A stretch of 64,000 bases of DNA from Luteolibacter sp. Y139 (GTDB lineage Bacteria; Verrucomicrobiota; Verrucomicrobiia; Verrucomicrobiales; Akkermansiaceae). The notes below the pieces were generated by a model. It made no database searches and had not been told where the DNA came from. It saw nothing but the letters and a program-made list of their open reading frames with translations. The stretch lies in NCBI RefSeq assembly GCF_038066715.1, contig NZ_JBBUKT010000002.1, positions 744,001 to 808,000 of the forward strand, given 5' to 3'. A program made the translations under genes and the position numbers. This document shows, one piece after another, positions 9,401 to 17,595 of this stretch; within the stretch, counting starts at the first letter, position 1, and each line of letters opens with the position of its first letter.

Positions 9401-9621
9401 GCCACTTCACCCGCCAGATCGAGACCCAGAGGCGGCGACTGGAAAGCATGTCTCAATCGGGAAGCGCACGAGCACAGGACATTGCGGGTGCCCGCACCCG
9501 CATCGGGAACCTGGAAGTTCGCTTCAAGGAAGAGCTGGAAAATCTCGACTCCGCCGAAGAGATCACCCCGGAGTTCAAGCGAGTCGCCTGCGGTCTCATC
9601 AAAACCTGCGCTGACCGATGA
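6436..9621 (+). CDS. SNF2/RapA-type helicase, DISARM DrmD-like
   Basis: A 1061-residue SF2 ATPase of the SNF2/RapA type. It has the hallmark ADEVGLGKT Walker A (D131-T138), DEAH from D272, SATPL motif III, and motif VI EQRIGRIDRIGQ near residue 640. A long C-terminal region (about 700-1061) ends in a coiled coil rich in Glu, Arg and Gln. Class 1 DISARM systems use such a helicase (DrmD) alongside an adenine methyltransferase and a PLD protein, all of which also occur in this operon. DUF1998-type DrmB was not found, so this is not canonical DISARM. Its TGA overlaps the ATG of the next gene (ATGA), implying coupled translation. It probably translocates on duplex DNA to sense or remodel invading DNA. 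Confidence 0.85.
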   Translation: MPPLADIDVVKGVMVRHLRQPTLVGQLTGKKMSAVVPMVEVRWGIKTEFVALAVLETFADDDDNDFESIVAKSRYEKIEELRSLMTFEKLSGSLSNVMYSMRTAEIKFFAHQFVPVLKFVNSPLSRLLIADEVGLGKTIEAGLIWTECRARYQARRLLIICPPTLVPKWLRELRNRFSIDAEEATAKDLQNRFERFEKRGPTESFALVTSYHALRPRRSERRLLQPWLALQGTDVEFEGKPSIKDWKPRPALFRQLLEWDGKDPFIDLAVFDEAHLMKNTATANHLVGDVIASSAQAVIALSATPLTNQSRDLYALLRLVDPDMFRSEAIFQDLRRRNIPAVKLASELSKAQINIDRCQELLSEIPESAARDNLDHRISQIGSASDLTADDRIDILGKATRLNELGSFLTRTRKVEIPEHKAVREPVTLTVEPEDEELVFYNAVLSLIRQRVKEKGEMLSLFHLIAPALSMTSCLPLMAEKLRKGESRWGDLDDLAYLDTAYTEDSDDSDFVGENQTSILGDRSWLPNFDFEAADTKYTALKKELLGRATTEKVIIFAFFKGTLHYLKRRLEEDGMRCMLVTGDVKDLDERDQLLQDFAKPEYRILLCSEVAAEGVDLQFCRVMVNYDLPWNPMRVEQRIGRIDRIGQEAKSIVIINFHVKGTIDGSIYTHLHSKIGLFEDTIGDLEGIVGEYVNRLTLELLSNDLTPKQVEARVQQVAKAIALERQQMAAIDQESDTLLGLRSYFHETVTRSRSLGRYIKPSELRLFTDDFFAETYSGGDSCQLNWDSPAKDCLAITFSFHAFEDFKTYLTNQAQPIPKGFNQSTRTGVLTLDPEVHEKLKRKHRNLILANHLHPFVGWMTSTYQHRQKSWHPAAAVKVATGAVPPSVYFYVVMRITLKHHVLSKEELLFRAIDAETLQVQPLTESEALLNDVLDHGATWSNPAGFPDHGDALADALDRLERDCTEIQDAFAEELELRINTKRAQIESHFTRQIETQRRRLESMSQSGSARAQDIAGARTRIGNLEVRFKEELENLDSAEEITPEFKRVACGLIKTCADR

Positions 9622-11555
9622 ACTTCTTCTTTGTCGCAGGATTCGACTTCGGTACCAGCTACTCGAAGGTGGTACTGCGTGACCAGTTCACCGGTGTCGC
9701 CAAGGTCGTCACCTTTGGCAAGAGCGCCTCCGGCCTACTCCCCTCACTCGTCCGTGTTGGTGATTCGCAAGTCGCCGGTCCCGGCGGGCTGGAACAGAAG
9801 GGAATTCTCCTTTCGTACCCCAAGCTAATCGCCGCAGATGCCGCATCGGGCAAATGCGACTTCTCCTCTCTCTACGGCGACAGTCTCAAGGATGTCCTTA
9901 CCCAACTGCGAGCCAAGGACGTGAAGGGCGCGGCCCACCTGCTTCTTACCCGCTACTTCCTCAGCGTCCTCGATGGAATCCACGATTCCATCGCTGGGGA
10001 CGAGGACTGGAAGGGATTCAATCCGGAGGCAGACCCACTCGTCGTCCAGATTGCCGTCCCGACCGGACTCATGTCGGATGGCGACAAGTCGGTGGACAAG
10101 CTGATGCAGGGGGCTCTTGCCTCTGCCACGCTCATGCGCAACAAGCCGAGCCAGTCATCCCCCGTTTCCACGGTGGACGAGCTTTGGGCTGCCACCAAAC
10201 AGCTCGGCAAGCTATCCCCCGCCGACCGCGAGGCGCTAGACACTCGCTGCATCACCTACCCTGAGGTCGCGGCCGGAGTTCAGACTGTCCTGCGCTCCCG
10301 GAACACTCCGGATGGCAAATACATCACCCTCGATGTGGGAGCTGGCACCGTGGACATCAATGCCTTCCTTCGCCGCAGTCGTGATCGAGATGAGGACAAC
10401 CCCGGGCTCGACTACTGGGCTTGCGAAGTGGAGCCCCTCGGCTTCGCCCGCTTGAACCTCGGGAAAACCCGGACCAACGTTGAGTTTCATGAAACGACAG
10501 TGAATCCCCTGCCCGAGCCGCTGTTGCTAGCAAGGCTGGGGGAAACCATCGGCCGCCTGATGGGAAATGCATTTCGCTTCCAACCCCACGCCACCACCGG
10601 CAGCGGTCCTTCGCCTTGGCGCGGTGAAACTTATGCCTACGCTTGGGGCGGGGGTGCCGCGCACCAGCCCTATCTCGATCAGTTCCGTTCCTCGCTAAAC
10701 GCCCTGCGACTCAACATTCCGAATGTCAACTTGCTGCCGTCGCCCGGTGACCACTTCACCTTGCCGGCCGACTTGGAGGGCAATTTCGGCCGGCTCGCCG
10801 TCGCCTACGGTCTCTCCTACCACCAGGCAAACCTGGAGGCAGTTCGGCTGCCGCATCAGATCAAATCTTTCGAGGAGCTGCACCCGGTCCGCTGGAAAGA
10901 TGCTTATCGTGGCAAAACCGGTATCTGTTCCTGCCGGGGAAATCCAGCCTGCCCAGCTTGCTTCGGAGCCGGCTTCATCGATCCCAAAAAGGAACTTATC
11001 CCCCGATGGCTGCCTTCGGGCTTCGGCACCAATCGCCACCCCACCGCTCATCGCATCAGCCGCTTCGAGCTGGCATTGGACAATCTCATCCGGGACTACC
11101 ACGGCCTCGGCCATCGGATAATCCTCGCAGATCGGGTTCGCCGCATGAATGAAATCAACGAACTGCTCAAGCGCCCGGAGGTCCAGAAAAACCACGGCCT
11201 GGTGACGGACGCCCAGCACATCCTCCTCCATAACCTCGCTCTCTTCAAGGGCAGGATTCGCCTCCAAACCCTCTCCGCGGTTCCGACCACCGGTGGCTGC
11301 CGGGCCGTCGTGAACCTCCATCGGCGGCTGACCGACGAAATGGTGATCCTCCACCCTAAGCCGGATACGATCACCGTTTCGATCAACGTCCCTCCACCGC
11401 CCGATTACCTGGAGCTGGGTTGCATCATCCAAAGGAATGACCGCGGGAAGTTCTTCCTCAAAGCCACTGAGGACGTAGCCTCACCTCCATCCGTTCCCGC
11501 TGGCCCCAGAACGGTCGTCCGCGACCTTCGCCAGAACCGCCGACCTAACTCCTGA
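9618..11555 (+). CDS. Hsp70/actin-fold (ASKHA) ATPase with cysteine cluster
   Basis: A 645-residue protein with the three nucleotide-binding signatures of the actin/Hsp70/sugar kinase superfamily: phosphate-1 FDFGTSYSK (D10, G12, T13), phosphate-2 LDVGAGTVD (D239-D246), and an adenosine loop WGGGAAH (W343-G346). A C-x-C-x5-C-x2-C set (C437, C439, C445, C448), reminiscent of a zinc knuckle, lies in the C-terminal part, outside normal DnaK architecture. It starts inside the stop codon of the SNF2 gene and ends 19 bp before the methyltransferase, so it belongs to the same unit. Known Hsp70s are chaperones; here it may act as an ATP-dependent assembly or switch factor for the helicase-methyltransferase complex. 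That role is inference. Confidence 0.8.
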   Translation: MNFFFVAGFDFGTSYSKVVLRDQFTGVAKVVTFGKSASGLLPSLVRVGDSQVAGPGGLEQKGILLSYPKLIAADAASGKCDFSSLYGDSLKDVLTQLRAKDVKGAAHLLLTRYFLSVLDGIHDSIAGDEDWKGFNPEADPLVVQIAVPTGLMSDGDKSVDKLMQGALASATLMRNKPSQSSPVSTVDELWAATKQLGKLSPADREALDTRCITYPEVAAGVQTVLRSRNTPDGKYITLDVGAGTVDINAFLRRSRDRDEDNPGLDYWACEVEPLGFARLNLGKTRTNVEFHETTVNPLPEPLLLARLGETIGRLMGNAFRFQPHATTGSGPSPWRGETYAYAWGGGAAHQPYLDQFRSSLNALRLNIPNVNLLPSPGDHFTLPADLEGNFGRLAVAYGLSYHQANLEAVRLPHQIKSFEELHPVRWKDAYRGKTGICSCRGNPACPACFGAGFIDPKKELIPRWLPSGFGTNRHPTAHRISRFELALDNLIRDYHGLGHRIILADRVRRMNEINELLKRPEVQKNHGLVTDAQHILLHNLALFKGRIRLQTLSAVPTTGGCRAVVNLHRRLTDEMVILHPKPDTITVSINVPPPPDYLELGCIIQRNDRGKFFLKATEDVASPPSVPAGPRTVVRDLRQNRRPNS

Positions 11556-11574
11556 TCTCTTTCCCGACTCATCC

Positions 11575-14409
11575 ATGGCCGCAAAGAAGAAGCCCGTCCC
11601 CCTCTACAAGCAAGTCGCCAACCTCAAGCACGCTGAGGCCACGCGGAAAAACCTGCCTACCGCTGAGCATCAGTCCGTGATGGCCGAAGACGAGCGGTCG
11701 CCGGTTCGTGTCGCCTACGAGCGACGGAACCGCGACCTCGATCCTCAGCTTGTATGGCGGGGCAAGGACGAGCAGGACTGGTCCGACCTCGTCGTCCACG
11801 CACCGCCGCTCTACATTCAGGAGAAGGTCCACCCGAAAGTGCTGATCGACGATCTGACTAAGCAAACCCGCGAACGGGCTCAACTAGGTGGCTTTGAAAC
11901 ACTCGACCTTTTCGCCGACTTCAACGGCTTGCCGGCGGATGCGAAGTCCACCGAGTTCTATCAGCACGACGCCCATTGGACTAATCGGATGATTCTCGGA
12001 GATTCGCTTCAGGTCATGGCGAGTCTGGCAGAACGAGAAGGTCTACGAGGAAAGGTGCAGTGCATCTACTTCGATCCGCCTTACGGAATTAGATTCAATA
12101 GCAACTTCCAGTGGTCTACCACCAGCCGCGACGTGAAGGACGGCAAGGCCGACCACATCACTCGCGAGCCCGAACAGGTCAAAGCGTTCCGCGATACCTG
12201 GCGCGATGGAATCCACAGCTACCTCACCTATTTGCGCGACCGCCTAACAGTTGCACGTGATCTCCTCACCGACTCTGGCTCCATCTTCGTCCAGATCGGC
12301 GATGAAAATGTCCATCGCGTACGGGCTGTGATGGATGAGGTATTTGGAGAATTGAACTTCGTAAGTCTTATTACCGTCAAAAAGACCAGCAGCGCATCAA
12401 GCGAACTACTTGCCGGAGTTGGTGATTACCTGCTGTGGTATGGGAAACAGCATAGCGCAACCAAATACAGGCAGCCCTTCTTCAAAAAAAAGGCCGGAGA
12501 CGCGGGAGCGACCCAGTATAACTTCGTTCAGAACGAAGACGGCACTCGACGTTCGCTTAAAAAAAGTGAGTCAGCAGTGGAAGCGGCAACAATTGGGAAA
12601 CTCTTCGCTCATGGGGACCTCACGAGTCAGCGCCCGCCCGGCGATTTCCCGATCGAATTCGAAGGCCGAACTATACGTCCTTCGCGTGGGTACTGGAAGT
12701 CAGGCCCGCAAGGTGTTCACCGCCTCAAATTGGCGCGCCGCCTGATGCTTGTTGGCAATACTCTCCGTTACGTCAGGTTCTTTGAGGACTTCCCTGTATT
12801 CGCGGCCACCAACCTTTGGGACGACACTGTCACTTCCGGATTCGACGACTCAAAGCTCTATGTCGTACAGACGAATTCCAGCATTGTTGAGCGATGCATT
12901 CTAATGACCACTGACCCTGGTGATCTGGTTCTCGACCCGACTTGTGGTTCGGGGACCACTGCCACAGTCGCCGAGCAATGGGGTCGCCGATGGATCACAA
13001 TCGACACCTCTCGCGTAGCATTGGCACTGGCACGCGCGCGAATCATGGGAGCACGCTACCCATTTTACCTCCTGGCTGATTCACGTGAAGGGCAACTCAA
13101 GGAAGCTGAAGTCACCCGCACTGCTCCGAGCACTCAACCGGTTCACGGCAACATTCGCCACGGCTTCGTCTATGAGCGCGTTGCTCATATCACACTCAAG
13201 TCTATCGCCAACAATTCCGAGATCGACGTGATTTGGGAAAAATGGCAAGAAACCTTGGAACCATTGCGGGACGAGCTAAATTCAGCTCTAAAGAAAAATT
13301 TGCCGGAGTGGGAGATTCCGCGCCAAGCGGAAAAGGGGTGGTCCGATTCAGCAAGAGTAGCCCATGACCAATGGTGGGAAGCGAGGATCAATCGTCAAAG
13401 GGAGATCGATGCCTCCATTGCCGCAAAGGCTGAATCGCAATACCTCTACGACCACCCCTATGAGGACAAGAAGACCGTCCGCGTCGCCGGCCCATTTACC
13501 GTCGAGTCGCTCTCGCCGCATCGCGTTCTCCACGTCGATGAGAACGACGAGGTTGTGGACGGCTGGCGCATCCGCGAGGACGAGCCGCAGCTCGCCCGCA
13601 CCAACGACTTCGCCAGCATGATCCTGGACAACCTGCGCACCGCTGGCGTGCAGCAAGCGCACAAAGAGGACCGCATCGTCTTCTCCTCCATCACCCCGAT
13701 TCCCCTCCGACTGCCGGACGGCGCGGAGAACTGCGGCTACATCTGCGCCGAAGGCCGCTACTCCGAAGGCGATTCCGAGAACGCCCCGGTAAAGCGTGCG
13801 GGCATCTTTATCGGTCCCGAATTCGGTACGGTCTCCCGTCCCGATCTTGTCGCCGCCGCCCGCGAAGCCGGCGAGCTGGGATTCGACGTGCTCATTGCGT
13901 GCGCCTTCAACTACGACGCTCACAGCGCCGAGTTCGAAAAGCTCGGCCGCATCCCGGTCCTGAAATCCCGCATGAATGCTGACCTTCACATGGCCGGCGA
14001 TCTCAAGAATACCGGAAAGGGCAACCTCTTCGTCATCTTCGGCGAACCGGACATCGACATCCTCCCCACCAAGGACGGCAAAGTGCAGGTGAAGATCAAT
14101 GGCGTGGATGTATTCAAGCCCTCCAGCGGTGAGGTTGTCTCCTCCGGCCCGGACGGCATCGCCTGTTGGTTCATCGACACCGACTACAACGAGGAATCGT
14201 TCTTCGTCCGCCACGCATACTTCCTCGGTCAGAACGATCCCTACAAATCGCTAAAAACCACGCTCAAGGCAGAGATCGACGAAGACGCTTGGTCCTCTCT
14301 CAAGAGCGACACCAGTCGCTCCTTCCCCAAGCCCACCACCGGCCGGATCGCCGTTAAGGTGATCAATCACCTCGGGGATGAGGTGATGAAGGTGTTTTCG
14401 GTGACGTGA
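11575..14409 (+). CDS. Beta-class DNA methyltransferase (N6-adenine likely), Mod-like
   Basis: A 944-residue SAM-dependent DNA methyltransferase. Motif IV DPPY lies at 167-170 and the SAM-binding motif I (DPTCGSG, 454-460) lies after it, the order of the beta class used by type III Mod and many N6-adenine enzymes. Between them (about 250-400) lies the likely target recognition region, where hand-counted GC falls to 49 % (89 of 180 bases at 12361-12540), against 62 % in a sample of the C-terminal part. The C-terminal 400 residues are extra to a simple Mod and may contact helicase partners. It would mark host DNA so that the neighbouring helicase/nuclease spares it. The next gene starts 14 bp downstream. 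N4-cytosine specificity cannot be excluded. Confidence 0.85.
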   Translation: MAAKKKPVPLYKQVANLKHAEATRKNLPTAEHQSVMAEDERSPVRVAYERRNRDLDPQLVWRGKDEQDWSDLVVHAPPLYIQEKVHPKVLIDDLTKQTRERAQLGGFETLDLFADFNGLPADAKSTEFYQHDAHWTNRMILGDSLQVMASLAEREGLRGKVQCIYFDPPYGIRFNSNFQWSTTSRDVKDGKADHITREPEQVKAFRDTWRDGIHSYLTYLRDRLTVARDLLTDSGSIFVQIGDENVHRVRAVMDEVFGELNFVSLITVKKTSSASSELLAGVGDYLLWYGKQHSATKYRQPFFKKKAGDAGATQYNFVQNEDGTRRSLKKSESAVEAATIGKLFAHGDLTSQRPPGDFPIEFEGRTIRPSRGYWKSGPQGVHRLKLARRLMLVGNTLRYVRFFEDFPVFAATNLWDDTVTSGFDDSKLYVVQTNSSIVERCILMTTDPGDLVLDPTCGSGTTATVAEQWGRRWITIDTSRVALALARARIMGARYPFYLLADSREGQLKEAEVTRTAPSTQPVHGNIRHGFVYERVAHITLKSIANNSEIDVIWEKWQETLEPLRDELNSALKKNLPEWEIPRQAEKGWSDSARVAHDQWWEARINRQREIDASIAAKAESQYLYDHPYEDKKTVRVAGPFTVESLSPHRVLHVDENDEVVDGWRIREDEPQLARTNDFASMILDNLRTAGVQQAHKEDRIVFSSITPIPLRLPDGAENCGYICAEGRYSEGDSENAPVKRAGIFIGPEFGTVSRPDLVAAAREAGELGFDVLIACAFNYDAHSAEFEKLGRIPVLKSRMNADLHMAGDLKNTGKGNLFVIFGEPDIDILPTKDGKVQVKINGVDVFKPSSGEVVSSGPDGIACWFIDTDYNEESFFVRHAYFLGQNDPYKSLKTTLKAEIDEDAWSSLKSDTSRSFPKPTTGRIAVKVINHLGDEVMKVFSVT

Positions 14410-14423
14410 ACAGCTACTCTTAG

Positions 14424-17400
14424 ATGGACTCTGACCAACTGCTGACTCTGGACGCTCTGGTGCGGTCTTTGACCGTCAATCGAGGACGATCGGTCTGCCT
14501 TCTGCTAGGTGCTGGTGCCTCTATTTCCTCGGGCATGCCAACTGCCCAACGATGTATTTGGGAATGGAAGCGGGACATCTTTTCCACGCAGAATCCTAGG
14601 CTTCGAGAATCCGTAGGAGAGTTGACTCTCGCAGGCACCAAAAAGCGTATTCAAACGTGGCTGGATCAGCGACCTGGCTACCCGCCTGAAGGCGATGCTT
14701 CCGAATACTCTTTTTTCGCCCAGGAGTGCTATCCAACCAGCGAGGACCGGCGCGCATTTTTTCAGCGGTATGTCGCAAGTTCTCGACCGCATCTGGGCTA
14801 CTCTCTCCTTCCCTTACTGGCCCAGACAGGACTCTTGAGGACGATCTGGACAACCAATTTTGACGGACTGGTATCGAGGTCCTGCGCCGCCGCGAATATT
14901 ACGTGCATCGAAGTTGGACTGGATTCAGCTCAACGAGCCGCACGCTCACAATCGCAAGGGGAGATTCGATTAGTATCATTACACGGTGACTACCGATACG
15001 ACGAATTGAAGAATACCAGCGCAGAGCTACAACGCCAGGATCAGGCTCTTCGCGAAGAACTGCTGCACGAACTTCAAGATCACGATCTGATCGTAGTTGG
15101 CTACAGCGGCCGAGACGATTCCCTCATGGAGGTGCTTCGTTCGGCCTATGGGAAGAGAAACCCTTGCCGGCTCTTCTGGTGCGGATACGGAGCGGTTGTT
15201 CCTGAACCCGTGGACTCGCTCTTTAGAACGGCACGTGAAGCAGGTAACAGTACCTACTTCATTGACTCCGGAGGTTTTGACGACCTATTTACGCGACTGG
15301 CTCTCCGGCATCTTGACGGCGATTTGCTCGCGCAAGCAAAAGGACTATTGGATACAATGGAGGCGACGACTAGCCCGATAGCGCCGTTCACTGCTCCATC
15401 GCAGCCTCCCACTTCGATCATCAAGGGCAACGCCTACCCCCTGATTTTTCCCTCTCACGTACTGAAGGTTCCGCTTAGGTTCCCGCCCGACGTAAGGCCA
15501 CGGACCTGGCTGGAGGACAATCTTCCTGTCAGCAAAGGAGCTATTGTGGGATTCAAAGACTGTGCATTGGCGTTCGCCGAAACGAGCGATGTCCTTGCTG
15601 CCTTCTCGGATGCCATTACTGGAGAGCCCATCTCCGACGCCCTTACTGAAGTTCAACTTGAGAAAGACCCTCGTATACTGTCGCTTGTCAGACGTGCACT
15701 CGTTCAATCGATCGCGAAACTGCTAGGCCTCGGTACCGATTCCAATCGGAGGGTTTGGGAGACAACGTCATACGACAAGCACACTTTCAATGGCACCCGG
15801 TATGGAATCCACCGGGCGATGTCCCTGCGACTTGAGTCGATCAACGGGAAGACGCATGTCGCGATCATGCCGGAGGTAGTCGCCACCCTGCCCGATGGCC
15901 AATTGGCCGACTTCGAGGCAACCAAGGACATCCGCATCAAGGTGTATGGCTACCAGCATAACGATGTCTTCGATCGGGACATCAGCTACTGGGTCAGACA
16001 AATGAAGGAGACGGACCTACCTGCGATCGGAGGAGGCACATTCCGAATTTCGCGTGCTCCGATCTATGCCGGGCTAGTCCAACGTGGCTTCAGCGCCCTC
16101 CCTGAGGACATTCAACGGCACGTGACTCAACGCGGATTGGTCGTGCCGGACGCCAATCTCGTTTTTAGTTCGGCTAACGGTTCGACGGAAGTTCGGAACG
16201 TGAATCCGCTCAAGGGATTGGTTCAGAACCGCCCTTGGGATTTCCAACTTACCTCCTCCGGTCTGTCGCCCTCCATCGAGATCGCGGCGATATGCCCCCC
16301 TCAAGACGCCGGGAAAATCCGTCGCTTTCTGTCTCAGTTTCAAGAGTCGTCTGACCCTGGAAAATCAGAACGCGACTACGTCCAGCCCTTTCCGGGATTC
16401 TCTGGCGCATTCGGGATACCCCTGAAGCTTCCATCTCAAGGCCAGCCCGGTTGGGCAACTCTTGACGATTCTATTTCGGGCACTGGGCTGGTCCCTTCCA
16501 AGATGCTAGCCCATCGAATCTGCCAAGCCTTGGATTCGATACGCTACCTCAAGCCAAGTGCTGTGGTGGCAATTTTCGTTCCAGAACGATGGGCCCCCTT
16601 TGAGAAGGTGGACGCGGATCAAGAACGATTTGATCTCCATCATTTCGTAAAATCCTACGCAGCGCGGCATGGGCAAAGCACTCAGTTTATCAGGGAAAGA
16701 ACAGCCCTCAGCACCCAGCCGTGCAGGGTTCGCTGGTGGCTATCACTGGCATTGTATTCGAAAGCGCAGCGAACTCCTTGGCGTCTCGATAGCCTTGACG
16801 ACAACACGGCTTTCGTCGGAATAGGCTACAGCATCGACGGATCAGCTGACCGAGGCCATCACATCCTGTTGGGGTGCAGCCATCTCTACAACTCCCGTGG
16901 CGAGGGGTTGCAGTTCCGACTTGGACGAGTCGAATCGCCAATCATGCGAGGACGAAACCCCTATATGTCCATCGATGACGCTCGCCGGACGGGAGAGACC
17001 ATACGCGAGCTATTCTACGATGCAAAAATGCGGCTTCCGACAAGGGTGGTCGTTCACAAGCGGACCCCCTTTATTGAGGAAGAACGCAAGGGGTTGTTGC
17101 AAGGGCTGGAAGGTGTGGAAAATGTTGAACTCATCGAGATCACGATTGAAGAGTCACTCCGTTACCTCGCGTCCAAATTGGTGAATGGGAAGCCGGAGAT
17201 CGACAAGTATCCGATTCCTCGCGGCGCAGCGGTTGTCCTCAATTCGACTTCGACCTTACTGTGGGTTCATGGCGTAACACCTAGCGCCCAGAACCCAAGT
17301 TGGAAGTATTACCAAGGCAAACGGCGGATACCCACCCCCCTTCTCATCCGTCGCTACAGCGGAAAATCGGACGTGACACAGGTTGCGAGCGAAATCTTGG

Positions 17401-17543
17401 GACTCTCCAAAATGAACTGGAACACCTTCGATTACTACTCCCGCCTGCCGGCAACCCTCGACTCAGCAAGCGCCATCGCCCGCATGGGGTCTTACCTCAC
17501 CGGATTTGGCCATGCTCCTTACGACTATCGCCTTCTCATTTGA
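14424..17543 (+). CDS. Single-chain SIR2-APAZ-Argonaute (short pAgo, SPARSA-like)
   Basis: A 1039-residue fusion. An N-terminal SIR2 NADase domain has GAGAS (29-33), TTNFD (143-147, N145), LHGD (186-189, H187) and VVGYSGRD (from 224). A middle region (about 330-600) fits the APAZ position. The C-terminal third is MID-PIWI: a MID-like helix with FVKSYAARHG...TQFIRE (741-758), then VVVHKRTPF (875-883), PRGAAVVL, PTPLLIRRYSG and a closing LSKMNWN (994-1000). The usual catalytic Asp positions read VGIGYS and HKRTPF, so slicing is not expected. Known SIR2-pAgo systems use guide-directed recognition of invader DNA to trigger NAD+ depletion; most are two genes, and few are fused. It lies 14 bp after the methyltransferase gene. 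Domain calls rest on motifs and are strong; APAZ is inferred from position. Confidence 0.9.
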   Translation: MDSDQLLTLDALVRSLTVNRGRSVCLLLGAGASISSGMPTAQRCIWEWKRDIFSTQNPRLRESVGELTLAGTKKRIQTWLDQRPGYPPEGDASEYSFFAQECYPTSEDRRAFFQRYVASSRPHLGYSLLPLLAQTGLLRTIWTTNFDGLVSRSCAAANITCIEVGLDSAQRAARSQSQGEIRLVSLHGDYRYDELKNTSAELQRQDQALREELLHELQDHDLIVVGYSGRDDSLMEVLRSAYGKRNPCRLFWCGYGAVVPEPVDSLFRTAREAGNSTYFIDSGGFDDLFTRLALRHLDGDLLAQAKGLLDTMEATTSPIAPFTAPSQPPTSIIKGNAYPLIFPSHVLKVPLRFPPDVRPRTWLEDNLPVSKGAIVGFKDCALAFAETSDVLAAFSDAITGEPISDALTEVQLEKDPRILSLVRRALVQSIAKLLGLGTDSNRRVWETTSYDKHTFNGTRYGIHRAMSLRLESINGKTHVAIMPEVVATLPDGQLADFEATKDIRIKVYGYQHNDVFDRDISYWVRQMKETDLPAIGGGTFRISRAPIYAGLVQRGFSALPEDIQRHVTQRGLVVPDANLVFSSANGSTEVRNVNPLKGLVQNRPWDFQLTSSGLSPSIEIAAICPPQDAGKIRRFLSQFQESSDPGKSERDYVQPFPGFSGAFGIPLKLPSQGQPGWATLDDSISGTGLVPSKMLAHRICQALDSIRYLKPSAVVAIFVPERWAPFEKVDADQERFDLHHFVKSYAARHGQSTQFIRERTALSTQPCRVRWWLSLALYSKAQRTPWRLDSLDDNTAFVGIGYSIDGSADRGHHILLGCSHLYNSRGEGLQFRLGRVESPIMRGRNPYMSIDDARRTGETIRELFYDAKMRLPTRVVVHKRTPFIEEERKGLLQGLEGVENVELIEITIEESLRYLASKLVNGKPEIDKYPIPRGAAVVLNSTSTLLWVHGVTPSAQNPSWKYYQGKRRIPTPLLIRRYSGKSDVTQVASEILGLSKMNWNTFDYYSRLPATLDSASAIARMGSYLTGFGHAPYDYRLLI

Positions 17544-17595
17544 AAGCGTGGCCGACTCCAGCAGCATTTGTTAGAGACTTTCCCTCCCATTAGAA

